From a virus: a stretch of 59,337 bases of DNA. The translations under genes were made by a program, and so were the position numbers. The stretch spans positions 1 to 59,337 of the IMG/VR virus record IMGVR_UViG_3300035684_000073. One strand, written 5' to 3'. This document shows, in pieces, positions 17,674 through 24,881 of this stretch (position 1 is its first letter; every line of letters starts with the position of its first letter). The notes beneath the pieces are model-generated. The model saw only the letters and a list, made by a program, of their open reading frames with translations, was not told the origin of the DNA and made no database searches.

Positions 17674-19271
17674 CCGTTAACACGCATCGAGGCCGGCACT
17701 TCGGTGCCGGTCGCGAGCGCGATGATGGTCGCGAGGCGGCCTGTCAGCTCGATATGAAAACCGCGGCGTCCGCCGAGCGAAGTCAAGGTCACGCGGTCGA
17801 TCAGGCTCCGTACGATCGGCAAAGCCGTGTGGCGCGCCTCTTCTCCGTCGGACAGCGCCGCGGCCAGGCTCTCGACCTGGCGGCGATATTCGGTGGCGAT
17901 GCCGGGATGCAGGTCGATGACGCCCTGTGCCAGTTCGTCGATCCGCCGGAGCCGCTCGGCAAGCTCGTCGCGCTCCGCTTTGGCGGAGCCGAGCGCCGCG
18001 GCGATCTCCTCGATCCCGGAGAGACGCGGATCCGAGATCGCCGCGACCAGGCGCTGCACCTTGGCCGAGGCGTCGGCGTGGCGGCGCACCAGGCCGACAC
18101 GGTCGCGCCGGGCGGCCGCCGATCGACGGGCGAAGTCGTGATGAAATTCGCGAACGAAAGCGGCGACGAGATCGGGATCGAGCATCTGCTGCTGCAGCCC
18201 ATCGAGTACGCGCGCTTCGAGCCGGTGGGCCTTGATCCGGCCCTTGCTGCTGCAGCCGGCGCCTGCGGCCGCGCGGCCGCAGCCCCATTGGTTGCGCCCG
18301 CGCACGACCACGCGCCCGCCGCAGGCGCCGCAGAAGATCAGCCCCGAAAGGAGGTGCTTCGGCCGGCGGGCGCGCTCTGGCCGAGCGTGCGAAAGATCCT
18401 CGCGGCGCGCCTGCACGCGTTCCCATAGGTCGGCGGGCACGATCCTCAGTTCGGGCACCGGGTGCACAATCCACCCTTCCTCGGAATTGGGGCGGATCCG
18501 AGTCGCGCGCGTAAACGGGTCCGCGCGCTTGCTGGTACGGCCGTGCACCAGCTCGCCGGCATAGAGGCGGTTTCGAAGCAGGCCGTTCTGGCGCTTGCGG
18601 TCGCCGAGGATGGTCGATCGCGTCCATGCCCGCCCGCGCGGTCCGGGAATGTTGTCGGCGTTCAACCCTTCGGCGATGGCGCGGGGGCTTATGTCGCGGT
18701 CATATTCCTCGAATATGCGGCGCACGATCGTGGCCTGGTCAGGATCGATCTCGCGCAGCCCGCGCACAGGATCTCCGCGATCGTCGATGCGGTTGGCGCG
18801 CCGATAGCCATAAGCGAGGCCGCCCGGCGATCGGCCGACAGCGACGGCGCCGCGCTGGCCGCGCTTTACGCGCTCGGCGAGATCCTTGCGAAAGCGGGCG
18901 TCGAAGAGCCCTTTGATCGTGCCCGTGATATCATCGACAACGCCGTCGAGCAGGGTGAAGAGCCTGGCGCCGGCATAATCGAGGCGTTCGCGGATTGCGA
19001 ATGCGTCGCCCTGGTGGCGGGCGACGCGATCGGTGCTTTCGGCGAGCAGCTGGTCGGCTTGTCCGGCCTCGATCATTGCGAGCGCCTGCGCCAGCTGCGG
19101 CCTGGCCGCCTCATCTATGCCGGCGGCCCCGCTGATGGCATCGTCGGCAAAGACCCCGATGATCGGCCAGCCTTCGCGCGCCGCGCGAGCGCGGCAGTCG
19201 GCGATCTGGTCGGCAGTCGATCGCTTATTCTGAAGCTGGCTGCTGTATCGCGCGTAAATCACCGTTCGCAT
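17625..19271 (-). CDS. large serine recombinase (phage integrase)
   Basis: The protein has 548 residues. The resolvase-type catalytic domain starts MRTVIYARYSSQ, with R8 and S10 in the active site, and continues with the typical STADQIADCRARA and AESTDRVAR segments. A Recombinase domain follows (about 160-260, from GGLAYGYRR), then a zinc ribbon FCGACGG...WGCGR..GAGC (about 320-355), a coiled coil and a C-terminal tail. The start ATG has a strong AGGAGA five bases upstream. The last 16 residues (GAGEGNRTLLASLEG and the residue before) are encoded by the tRNA-Gly gene, and the stop TAG lies at 17625-17627. It integrates and probably excises the prophage. Use of a tRNA gene is more typical of tyrosine integrases. 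Confidence 0.93.
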   Translation of the reverse strand: MRTVIYARYSSQLQNKRSTADQIADCRARAAREGWPIIGVFADDAISGAAGIDEAARPQLAQALAMIEAGQADQLLAESTDRVARHQGDAFAIRERLDYAGARLFTLLDGVVDDITGTIKGLFDARFRKDLAERVKRGQRGAVAVGRSPGGLAYGYRRANRIDDRGDPVRGLREIDPDQATIVRRIFEEYDRDISPRAIAEGLNADNIPGPRGRAWTRSTILGDRKRQNGLLRNRLYAGELVHGRTSKRADPFTRATRIRPNSEEGWIVHPVPELRIVPADLWERVQARREDLSHARPERARRPKHLLSGLIFCGACGGRVVVRGRNQWGCGRAAAGAGCSSKGRIKAHRLEARVLDGLQQQMLDPDLVAAFVREFHHDFARRSAAARRDRVGLVRRHADASAKVQRLVAAISDPRLSGIEEIAAALGSAKAERDELAERLRRIDELAQGVIDLHPGIATEYRRQVESLAAALSDGEEARHTALPIVRSLIDRVTLTSLGGRRGFHIELTGRLATIIALATGTEVPASMRVNGGAGEGNRTLLASLEG

Positions 19272-19292
19272 TCGCGTCTCCTGAGCGACCGA

Positions 19293-19952
19293 TCAGCCTT
19301 CCCGCTTCGATTTCGAGCGTCGCTTGATCTCGCGTGCGGCGTGCTCAACGCGCGCCAATGCCAGCAGGGTCGGTTTCAGCTCGTCGGGAGCATCGTCATA
19401 AGATTGTCCCCACCTTCCCGCCAGACGGGGTAACATGGCCCTGGGCACGAGCACCCAATTGCTCGGATCGCAATTTGTCCTGTCGCGGGTAAGGCACTTC
19501 AGCGCATGATCCGTGGGGATCGGCCCGTGCGCCCGCTCCCACAAGACGCGGTGTTTCAGCACGGGCCTGGTACGGCGGTTCGGGCAAGAAGGATAGCGAA
19601 CGCCGTCCTCGATCACGATCATGACGTAGCCGTCCTTGCTTAGGGTTTCGTAGCCAGGGCCGCGATAGTTCGCCGGAAGGTGGCCCGTGGGAAACCAGCC
19701 TTTCTCCGAACCTGGCGCGACGTAGCCCTTGCGCCCCTTGTTCGGGGGTATGTTCCCCTTCTGCAGCCTGCCGTCGCGGCCGCTTTTCCAACCCTTGCGA
19801 AGGCAGAGTTGCTTTAGTGCGTCCTCGGTGACTTCGGGCCGTTCGAAGAACATGACGAAGAACTTGTGCAGCAGCTTGCGCGGCCAGTTCTTATTCTCCT
19901 CGATCCAGGCCAGCTCATCCGCCGAGTAGCGGAAGGGGCGGCCGCGGGTCAT
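19293..19952 (-). CDS. phage HNH endonuclease-like protein
   Basis: The protein has 219 residues. The N-terminus is basic and resembles a DNA-binding region of phage HNH proteins (MTRGRPFRYSADELAWIEEN, followed by NKGRKGYVAPGSEKGWFPTG). The nuclease core is KHRVLWERAHGPIPTDHALK followed by DRTNCDPSNW, giving candidate residues H134, H149, N160 and N165. The usual HH.DGD is replaced by HALKCLTRD, so activity is uncertain. Genes like this act in packaging or behave as homing nucleases. It lies 21 bases upstream of the recombinase on the same strand and overlaps the next gene upstream by 4 bases. Confidence 0.75.
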   Translation of the reverse strand: MTRGRPFRYSADELAWIEENKNWPRKLLHKFFVMFFERPEVTEDALKQLCLRKGWKSGRDGRLQKGNIPPNKGRKGYVAPGSEKGWFPTGHLPANYRGPGYETLSKDGYVMIVIEDGVRYPSCPNRRTRPVLKHRVLWERAHGPIPTDHALKCLTRDRTNCDPSNWVLVPRAMLPRLAGRWGQSYDDAPDELKPTLLALARVEHAAREIKRRSKSKREG

Positions 19953-20206
19953 GCACCTGCCGGCGGCTCGCCGCCACCACTGGTCAGCATCGGCAGCTGC
20001 TTAAGAAAGAGGTCGCCGTGCTGCGCGACCAGTTTGGCGACGTCGAGCTGCAGCTTCATGCCGGCGACGATCTGATCCGACACGGCGACAACAGCATCGG
20101 AGCGCTTCACTTCCGCTTCGATCTGCTCGGGCGAGAGGGTTTCGTCGGTGAGCCTTTCGAGCTGGGCGAAAAGATGGTTGTTCAGGTCCGGAAGCTTGTT
20201 TTTCAC
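19949..20206 (-). CDS. small phage protein, function unknown
   Basis: This is an 85-residue, mainly helical acidic protein from a GTG start with AAGGAA upstream. It contains LFAQLERLTDETLSPEQIEA and no known motif. The stop-start overlaps on both sides (4 bases each) place it firmly in the leftward operon. Confidence 0.65.
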   Translation of the reverse strand: MKNKLPDLNNHLFAQLERLTDETLSPEQIEAEVKRSDAVVAVSDQIVAGMKLQLDVAKLVAQHGDLFLKQLPMLTSGGGEPPAGA

Positions 20207-20358
20207 GACGGTTCCTTTTCGGCAGGTTGGGACGATGTTTGCCCCGCCGCGAGCGCGGCGAAGTGTCGGGCCGCCGTCGCGCGCGCGAGCGCCTTTGCCA
20301 GCTCAACCAGCTCCGGCGGAGGAGGCGGCTTGGCGCGGATCCTCGCCGGCGCGTTCAT
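20203..20358 (-). CDS. small phage protein, function unknown
   Basis: This is a 51-residue protein, basic and Pro-rich at the N-terminus (IRAKPPPPPELVELAKAL), then an Ala-rich helix. It is supported mainly by exact ATGA/GTGA overlaps with both neighbours. Confidence 0.55.
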   Translation of the reverse strand: MNAPARIRAKPPPPPELVELAKALARATAARHFAALAAGQTSSQPAEKEPS

Positions 20359-20687
20359 GCGATTTCGACCAGGCCGTGCCGGTAGCGCAGAGCGACATAG
20401 TCGACGGTGGGCATGCGGCCGGCGGCGCGGTCCTCCTCGAGCCAACGCTGGAGGAGGCTGTTCGCGTCGCGCGACGCCTTGCGGCCCGTTTCGCGCGCCG
20501 CCTGGTCGCCGCGCGACCCATAGCGCGTGTAGCGGCCGGCCGCCTGTAGCGGCGCGAGCACGGCACCGCGGGTGAGCCAGCGGTTGTTGTAAGCGCGCTT
20601 GTGAGTGGTGCTGCAGAAGATCTGGTGCGGCTGCACCTTGCGCAACTCGGCGAGGCATTCCGGGCAGCGGGCGGCGACCTTGTTCAC
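20355..20687 (-). CDS. small phage protein with CxxC zinc-binding N-terminus
   Basis: The protein has 110 residues from a GTG start. It begins VNKVAARCPECLAELRKV and continues IFCSTTHKRAYNNRW, giving CxxC and a later C..TH, a likely zinc ribbon or FCS-like finger. The central ARETGRKASRDANSLLQRWL is helical and basic. It may bind nucleic acid. It overlaps both neighbours by 4 bases. Confidence 0.6.
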   Translation of the reverse strand: MNKVAARCPECLAELRKVQPHQIFCSTTHKRAYNNRWLTRGAVLAPLQAAGRYTRYGSRGDQAARETGRKASRDANSLLQRWLEEDRAAGRMPTVDYVALRYRHGLVEIA

Positions 20688-21043
20688 GCGGCCTGCCCCC
20701 CTTCGAAAGCGGCGGCGACGCGGCCGAGCAGCGCGGCGATCTCGGCGACGTTGGCGCGCCGCTCGGCGAGGGCCTGATTGTTCGGCCATGCGCGGCTCGC
20801 CTCCTCTCGCCTGGCGAGCGCCCGCGCGGCCGCCTCTGCGAGCGGCGTCCAAACCGGGCCGCGTTCTTCGCGGCCAAGCCTGAATTGCCCTTCGCCGATG
20901 AAAGCCGCGATCCGGCGCCAAGCCTGCAGATCATCGTCCGCCTCGCCCGGTGAGATCTCGCCGCGCTGGACCTGCGCCGGGTAGTGCTCGGCGCGCAGAT
21001 CGCGCTCGATCGCGGCCGCGGCGGCGAGTTCGGGCTTGATCAC
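20684..21043 (-). CDS. small helical phage protein, function unknown
   Basis: The protein has 119 residues starting MIKPELAAAAAIERDLRAE, with QAWRRIAAFIGEGQF in the middle and a long Ala/Arg helix at the end. No motif is recognised. The stop overlaps the next leftward gene's GTG. It is the first gene of this leftward subgroup, whose upstream neighbour (21073-21405) points the other way. Confidence 0.6.
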   Translation of the reverse strand: MIKPELAAAAAIERDLRAEHYPAQVQRGEISPGEADDDLQAWRRIAAFIGEGQFRLGREERGPVWTPLAEAAARALARREEASRAWPNNQALAERRANVAEIAALLGRVAAAFEGGQAA

Positions 21044-21072
21044 CGTTCCCGTCCTGTTCCAGATGCACGGCG

Positions 21073-21405
21073 ATGCGGAAGGGACGCGACGAATTGATCT
21101 ATATGGCGCTTATGGCGCTCGACGAGATCGCCGAGACGTGCGGTAGGGCGCCTGCCCAGAAGACGTGGGCGCTGCGCTTCATTCTCGCATGGCTCTTCGA
21201 GGCGAGCGGCGCCGACCCGGATCGCAAATGGATGTTCGAGCACTTTTGGAAGGACGCCACGCGCTCCGGCGGGGAATATCTGCAGTGTGTGGCGCGCGAA
21301 ACCGGCGCACAGTCCGCCTTGAACGGGATCACCCGCGCGTGCGGTTGGGAGCGCGACGTGCCCTTTCTTCACGAGATGAGCGCCAGGCGTAAGCGGAAAG
21401 GCTGA
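21073..21405 (+). CDS. lone rightward small phage protein inside the leftward region
   Basis: The protein has 110 residues, MRKGRDELIYMALMALDEIA and so on, with a hydrophobic/aromatic core (WALRFILAWLFEASG, WMFEHFWKDATR) typical of a compact helical protein. The opposite-strand reading is Arg/Pro-rich and looks like noise. It is convergent with 21408-21686 and divergent from 20684-21043. Function unknown. Confidence 0.6.
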   Translation: MRKGRDELIYMALMALDEIAETCGRAPAQKTWALRFILAWLFEASGADPDRKWMFEHFWKDATRSGGEYLQCVARETGAQSALNGITRACGWERDVPFLHEMSARRKRKG

Positions 21406-21407
21406 CT

Positions 21408-21686
21408 TCATCCGGCCCACCCATCGAGGAACCGGACGCACGCGCCGAGCAGCTGATTGCGCATCTGCGCTTCGTCGCGGTCGCCGCGATCATCGCCGGT
21501 TTCCGCAAATTCGACTTCCAGAGCCATTTTAAGCGCGTCGGCGAGCAGTTCGACAAGCTCAACGTCGCCGAACGGCGCGGGCCAGTTCGGGCCTTCCTTA
21601 GCGAAGCGTATCGGCTCGGCCGTGGCGGCGCTGGCTTGCACCGCCGCTGAGAGCGCAAGGCTGGCGGATGGGCTCACGATAGCCAT
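21408..21686 (-). CDS. small phage protein, function unknown
   Basis: The protein has 92 residues from the ATG that gives MAIVSPSASLALSAAVQASA. The second half (DVELVELLADALKMALEVEF) is an amphipathic helix with an acidic end. The longer frame upstream of this ATG is Arg-rich noise. It overlaps the start region of its upstream neighbour by 13 bases. Confidence 0.5.
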   Translation of the reverse strand: MAIVSPSASLALSAAVQASAATAEPIRFAKEGPNWPAPFGDVELVELLADALKMALEVEFAETGDDRGDRDEAQMRNQLLGACVRFLDGWAG

Positions 21687-21895
21687 GCCGCAACAATCGG
21701 CCGCGCCAGCTGCGCGCCGAAATAGAAGATCGCGAAGGCCGCGACGCCGTAGCCGGCGAGGCGCGACGCTCGATCTGCTCGGCGGCGCAGCTCGACGCCG
21801 GCACCGAAGCCGAGCAGCTGGCCGTGGATATGGCGCCGGCGTGCCGGTGTGAGCGTCGGCCGCGGTGCCGGCGTGGTGGTGAAGCGCCGGCTCAT
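21674..21895 (-). CDS. small phage membrane protein
   Basis: The protein has 73 residues with a basic N-terminal half and one predicted membrane helix (YGVAAFAIFYFGAQLARPI, about residues 48-70). It overlaps the preceding gene by 4 bases. Function unknown. Confidence 0.5.
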   Translation of the reverse strand: MSRRFTTTPAPRPTLTPARRRHIHGQLLGFGAGVELRRRADRASRLAGYGVAAFAIFYFGAQLARPIVAAWLS

Positions 21896-22275
21896 GCGTG
21901 CCCCCTGCGCAGCTCTTCGAGCCGGCTTGCGCAGGCGGCGAAGAGTGCGCCGAGCTGGTGCCCGTTTGCCTCTGCGATCGCCTCTTCCGCGAAGGCGAGG
22001 CGGCCGCTCTGATCGCGCAGCTCATCGCGACGCCTCTGCCAATCCGTCGTTTCGCATTTGGCAGGGCTGGGCGGCGCCGGCGACGCCGGCGCGATCGGCG
22101 GGCTGAGCAGCTCGCGAAGGCCGGTATTCAGGAAGTCGATCAGGCCAGGCTTGTCAGTCGGCACCTCGACCTGTTGCCAGCCCAGGCCGCTCACGACAGC
22201 GGCGCTCCTCGCCTCCGCCTGAGTGCCGAGCCAAACCTGCGTGACGCCGGGGCAGGTGGCAAGGTAAAGCCTCAT
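21892..22275 (-). CDS. phage protein, function unknown
   Basis: The protein has 127 residues. The N-terminus MRLYLATCPGVTQVWLGTQA is followed by GWQQVEVPTDKPGLIDFLN, which has a clear alpha/beta character. A Pro-rich linker and a helical, Glu/Ala-rich C-terminus follow. It is linked by 4-base overlaps on both sides to the leftward operon. Confidence 0.65.
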   Translation of the reverse strand: MRLYLATCPGVTQVWLGTQAEARSAAVVSGLGWQQVEVPTDKPGLIDFLNTGLRELLSPPIAPASPAPPSPAKCETTDWQRRRDELRDQSGRLAFAEEAIAEANGHQLGALFAACASRLEELRRGHA

Positions 22276-22649
22276 GCCGCCACCTTCGGAAAGAGGGCGA
22301 TCAGGTTCGCGAGGGTGGCGCTGCGAATGTCGCGGAGGCGCAGGGCCTGGTAGCGCTTGCGGCGGATCCTGGCGGCGCGCGACTGGCTCGGCCGCGTCCC
22401 TTCCGAGTGCACGAACCTTTCCAGCGCTTTCAGCTCGGCGCGTTCCTCTTCGTCGAGCGGCGTGCCGTCGAGCAGCTGCTCGATCGGGACGCGCTTGTTC
22501 CCGCTGGCGGCGCCGATGCGGCCGGGAAAGGAGATCGTCGCGAAGCCCTGCTGATCGTGCTGGTGGATCCGGACGGCGTGCGTCTTACCCTCCTCGTCGA
22601 AGAGGGCGAAGCTGCCCTGTTGTGGGTAGGGTGTCGGGGGTGAGAGCAT
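22272..22649 (-). CDS. first gene of the leftward phage operon, function unknown
   Basis: The protein has 125 residues. A beta-rich start (GSFALFDEEGKTHAVRIHQH) precedes a basic, Arg-rich helical C-terminus (RAARIRRKRYQALRLRDIRS) that may bind nucleic acid. The start has a perfect AGGAGG (complement of 22655-22660) five bases upstream, but that sequence lies in a hairpin. Operator-like repeats lie just upstream, so the operon is probably repressed in the lysogen. Confidence 0.65.
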   Translation of the reverse strand: MLSPPTPYPQQGSFALFDEEGKTHAVRIHQHDQQGFATISFPGRIGAASGNKRVPIEQLLDGTPLDEEERAELKALERFVHSEGTRPSQSRAARIRRKRYQALRLRDIRSATLANLIALFPKVAA

Positions 22650-22655
22650 CGGGGC

Positions 22656-22673
22656 CTCCTGTTAATACAGGAG
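22656..22673 (-). promoter_or_regulatory. hairpin that contains the ribosome binding site of the leftward operon
   Basis: The arms CTCCTGT and ACAGGAG pair perfectly over a 4-base loop (TAAT). In the leftward mRNA the AGGAGG ribosome binding site of the gene starting at 22649 lies in this stem. Confidence 0.5.
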
Positions 22674-22688
22674 ACGATCAATAGCCCA

Positions 22689-22710
22689 GACTATAGCCTA
22701 GTCAATAGTC
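22689..22710. promoter_or_regulatory. operator-like inverted repeat before the leftward operon
   Basis: The arms GACTAT and ATAGTC are separated by 10 bases. The stretch carries a GGCTATAGT half-site (leftward strand) similar to those at the repressor/cro region. TTGACT followed 16 bases on by TATTGA on the minus strand is a possible promoter. Confidence 0.4.
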
Positions 22711-22724
22711 AAAATTATAGCACG

Positions 22725-23270
22725 TCAGTCGGTGCTCTCGCGATATCCAGCCTCCTGGTTTCGTGCACACGCTCCCGCCATGGCAAAATCGGTGACATCA
22801 GCTTGGGTGTATCTATCGTAGCAGTTCTCAAGTGCCGTGATCATGGCGGGGACCTGCAGATAGCGGTTCCAGATTTCGATGTAGTCGCTCCGCCCGCTCT
22901 CGGCGTTGCGACCGCACGCGGCACGCATGGAGAAATCGTCCGGATAGCGCTCCCCACAATGAGCGTCGCGGCTCGATTTCGCGTAGGCATCATCGGTCTT
23001 AACCTCGACTGGCTCGGGCACTAGCGCGGCTATCGGTGAAGAGGGTGCATCGGCCGACGACCTGGTGCTTGGTGGCGTCGACACGGCACACCACGAGACA
23101 AGCCCAAGGATTGATAAGGCGACCAATGCATTTCGCGTGCGGGCAGCCCGCCCATGGCGGTCTCCCTCGGTTATCTCGGCCTCGGTAAGCTCGTGATGGC
23201 AGAAGCGACACTTGGAGGCTCCGACCAAAATCCGTTCCCGACAGGCGGGGCAAGGAAAGGTCGCCGCCAT
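22725..23270 (-). CDS. lysogeny-operon zinc-ribbon membrane protein, function unknown
   Basis: The protein has 181 residues. A zinc ribbon CPACRERILVGASKCRFC (residues 7-24) is followed by a membrane helix (about 46-66, ALVALSILGLVSWCAV) and an extracytoplasmic domain with several cysteines. The start codon overlaps the repressor stop by one base (TGATG), so it is co-translated with the repressor and made in the lysogen. That setting is usual for genes that alter the host or block related phages, but the sequence itself gives no function. Confidence 0.65.
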   Translation of the reverse strand: MAATFPCPACRERILVGASKCRFCHHELTEAEITEGDRHGRAARTRNALVALSILGLVSWCAVSTPPSTRSSADAPSSPIAALVPEPVEVKTDDAYAKSSRDAHCGERYPDDFSMRAACGRNAESGRSDYIEIWNRYLQVPAMITALENCYDRYTQADVTDFAMAGACARNQEAGYRESTD

Positions 23271-23932
23271 CAGATCCGTCTTCCGATCCAGATCACGCGA
23301 CCGATGACATACATTTCATCATCGACCGCGTGGAACGCCTGCACGGCAGGGTTGTCAGACATTACCGAATAGCTGCCGCCCGGCAGACGGCGAACACGCT
23401 TGATCATGCCCAAGTCTCCGTAGGCGATCGCCCAGACACGATCCTGTTGACGAATATCTTTCTGCGAAGTGTCGATCAGCACGATGTCGCCGTCCAACAG
23501 CGTCGGCTGCATCGAGTCTCCTTCGCCGCGCGCCACGAAAAGGTCTTCGAACGACCCTTTCATCATCGAACGTAGCCAATCGCGCTGAAACGGCACTATA
23601 CCGGTATGTTCATAGCTGTCGAAGATCGAGCCGCCGCCCATGCTGTAGCCAAGCTCCAGCTGCGGGACGAGAGCCAGGTTGAACTGCTCTGCAAACACAT
23701 CCGGCGAAGGCAACGTCAAAGCATTTTCCGCCGGATCTTCGGTTTTGCCTTCGAGGTAAGCGGGTGTGGTGCCGAGCACGGTGGCAATCTTGTGCAGATG
23801 CTTCGAGCCCTGATTATCACCTCGGATCAGGGCGTTGATGGTGGGCTGCGACACGCCGACCCTTCGCGCCAGTTCCGCCTGCGACATGTCGTGCCGGTTG
23901 AGCCGGTCTAAAATGCGATCGCCCAATGTCAT
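23270..23932 (-). CDS. phage repressor, XRE helix-turn-helix plus S24 peptidase domain
   Basis: The protein has 220 residues. Residues 16-38 are a helix-turn-helix (SQAELARRVGVSQPTINALI). The C-terminal half is LexA/CI-like, with the catalytic serine S140 in GEGDSMQP and lysine K178 in GMIKRV. It should bind the nearby operators and hold the prophage silent, and may be inactivated after DNA damage. The linker has no Ala-Gly or Cys-Gly cleavage pair that I can see. A consensus TATAAT sits 8 bases before the ATG, so its mRNA may be nearly leaderless. Confidence 0.9.
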   Translation of the reverse strand: MTLGDRILDRLNRHDMSQAELARRVGVSQPTINALIRGDNQGSKHLHKIATVLGTTPAYLEGKTEDPAENALTLPSPDVFAEQFNLALVPQLELGYSMGGGSIFDSYEHTGIVPFQRDWLRSMMKGSFEDLFVARGEGDSMQPTLLDGDIVLIDTSQKDIRQQDRVWAIAYGDLGMIKRVRRLPGGSYSVMSDNPAVQAFHAVDDEMYVIGRVIWIGRRI

Positions 23933-23940
23933 ACAAGCAG

Positions 23941-23960
23941 ATTATAGGCTGGCCTATAAT
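23941..23960. promoter_or_regulatory. repressor operator with consensus -10 box
   Basis: The nine-base arms ATTATAGGC and GCCTATAAT are a perfect inverted repeat around TG. Because of the symmetry a TATAAT hexamer is present on both strands. The leftward one is well placed for transcription of the repressor gene, implying autoregulation. Confidence 0.7.
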
Positions 23961-23980
23961 CTTCCACGAAGGTTTGCCTA

Positions 23981-24008
23981 TTGACGCTGCTATAGCCATA
24001 GCTATACG
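23981..24008 (+). promoter_or_regulatory. rightward early promoter with second operator
   Basis: TTGACG (23981-23986) and TATACG (24003-24008) are 16 bases apart. An inverted repeat TATAGC/GCTATA with a 4-base centre (23991-24006) overlaps the spacer and -10. The inferred transcript would start almost at the ATG of the cro-like gene (24017). Confidence 0.55.
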
Positions 24009-24016
24009 AATAGCTC

Positions 24017-24430
24017 ATGAGCAAATCAGCCTTAGAGAGAGCAGTCGAGGCGGCGGGTGGACAATCTGCCTTTGCGCGCATCCATGGCGTCTCGCAGCCA
24101 ACCGTATGGGCATGGATCAAGAATGGTCGACCTTTGCCAGCGGAGCTCGTGCTTCGCACGGAGAGGGAGTGCGGCATCTCGCGTCACGAGCTGCGGCCGG
24201 ATATTTATCCCGTCGCTCAATCCTCGTCAGCAACTAAAGACGACGAAAATATTTGCGCGCCGGGGGAGGCTGACAGCCCTGGCCCTTTTCCGGATCCGGC
24301 GGCGACGCCGCCGCTCGCTTCCTGCCCGATCTGTTCTTCGAGCAGCCCAAGCCCGCACGGGCATTCCGGCACCATGCCGAGCCAAGCCTCTTCGACTTCG
24401 ACCGTCGGCGGGAAGGCTGAAGCGGCATGA
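24017..24430 (+). CDS. Cro/YdaS-like transcription regulator
   Basis: The protein has 137 residues. The first 65 form a Cro/YdaS-type helix-turn-helix (ALERAVEAAGGQSAFARIHG, then VSQPTVWAWIKNGRPLPAE). The remaining 70 residues are Ser/Pro/Cys-rich and look disordered, longer than usual for a Cro protein. It is transcribed divergently from the repressor and should counteract it to start lytic growth. No ribosome binding site is visible before the ATG, which agrees with a nearly leaderless transcript. Confidence 0.8.
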   Translation: MSKSALERAVEAAGGQSAFARIHGVSQPTVWAWIKNGRPLPAELVLRTERECGISRHELRPDIYPVAQSSSATKDDENICAPGEADSPGPFPDPAATPPLASCPICSSSSPSPHGHSGTMPSQASSTSTVGGKAEAA

Positions 24431-24489
24431 AAAACGCGCTCGCTCACGACCTGTTTGAGGATCGGGCAGCCGGCGATCGTCCCGCTTTC

Positions 24490-24795
24490 CTACTGCGTCT
24501 TGCCCACCTTCCGGTAAACGGCGTCGTTGACGAAGGCCATGCGGCCCTCTGCGTCGACGTTCAATCCGCGCGCGGCGCACCAGGCGACGAACTCCTCCGG
24601 GTCGATTGGAACCCGAATGGGAAGCTGCCCTTCTGCCCTGAGCTGACGCTCGGCATGTTCTGCGCGGCTCTGCCACTTGTCGAACGTGAGGGGGAGCTTC
24701 TCACGATCCTCCATGACTTCGAGGGTCCGCCGGTAATCCTGGCGGCGATACCAGGCGATCCCGCAGGCGCGAACGCCGGGGCGGAGGTTGAACAC
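24490..24795 (-). CDS. lone leftward small phage protein, function unknown
   Basis: The protein has 101 residues from GTG (VFNLRPGVRACGIAWYRRQD). GTG is chosen because no ATG precedes the conserved-looking GIAWYRRQDYRRTLEVMEDR. It continues DKWQSRAEHAERQLRAEG and EEFVAWCAARGLNVDAEGRM, giving a well-composed alpha/beta protein. The opposite-strand frame is poor. It sits convergent to the cro-like gene and divergent from the CII-like gene, so it has its own promoter in the 86-base gap at 24796-24881. Confidence 0.65.
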   Translation of the reverse strand: MFNLRPGVRACGIAWYRRQDYRRTLEVMEDREKLPLTFDKWQSRAEHAERQLRAEGQLPIRVPIDPEEFVAWCAARGLNVDAEGRMAFVNDAVYRKVGKTQ

Positions 24796-24881
24796 GGACA
24801 AGGGCGATCTCCGGTCGTTGCGGGCCCTGCAAGCGTAGCCGAAGACCAACTCGTGGCAAGCCGTCTCCTCGGACGGCGCGA

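Noticed and set aside
21040-21441. minus-strand frame that would keep the leftward operon continuous
   Set aside because: Poor composition compared with the + strand 110-residue protein (WALRFILAWLFE, WMFEHFWKD).
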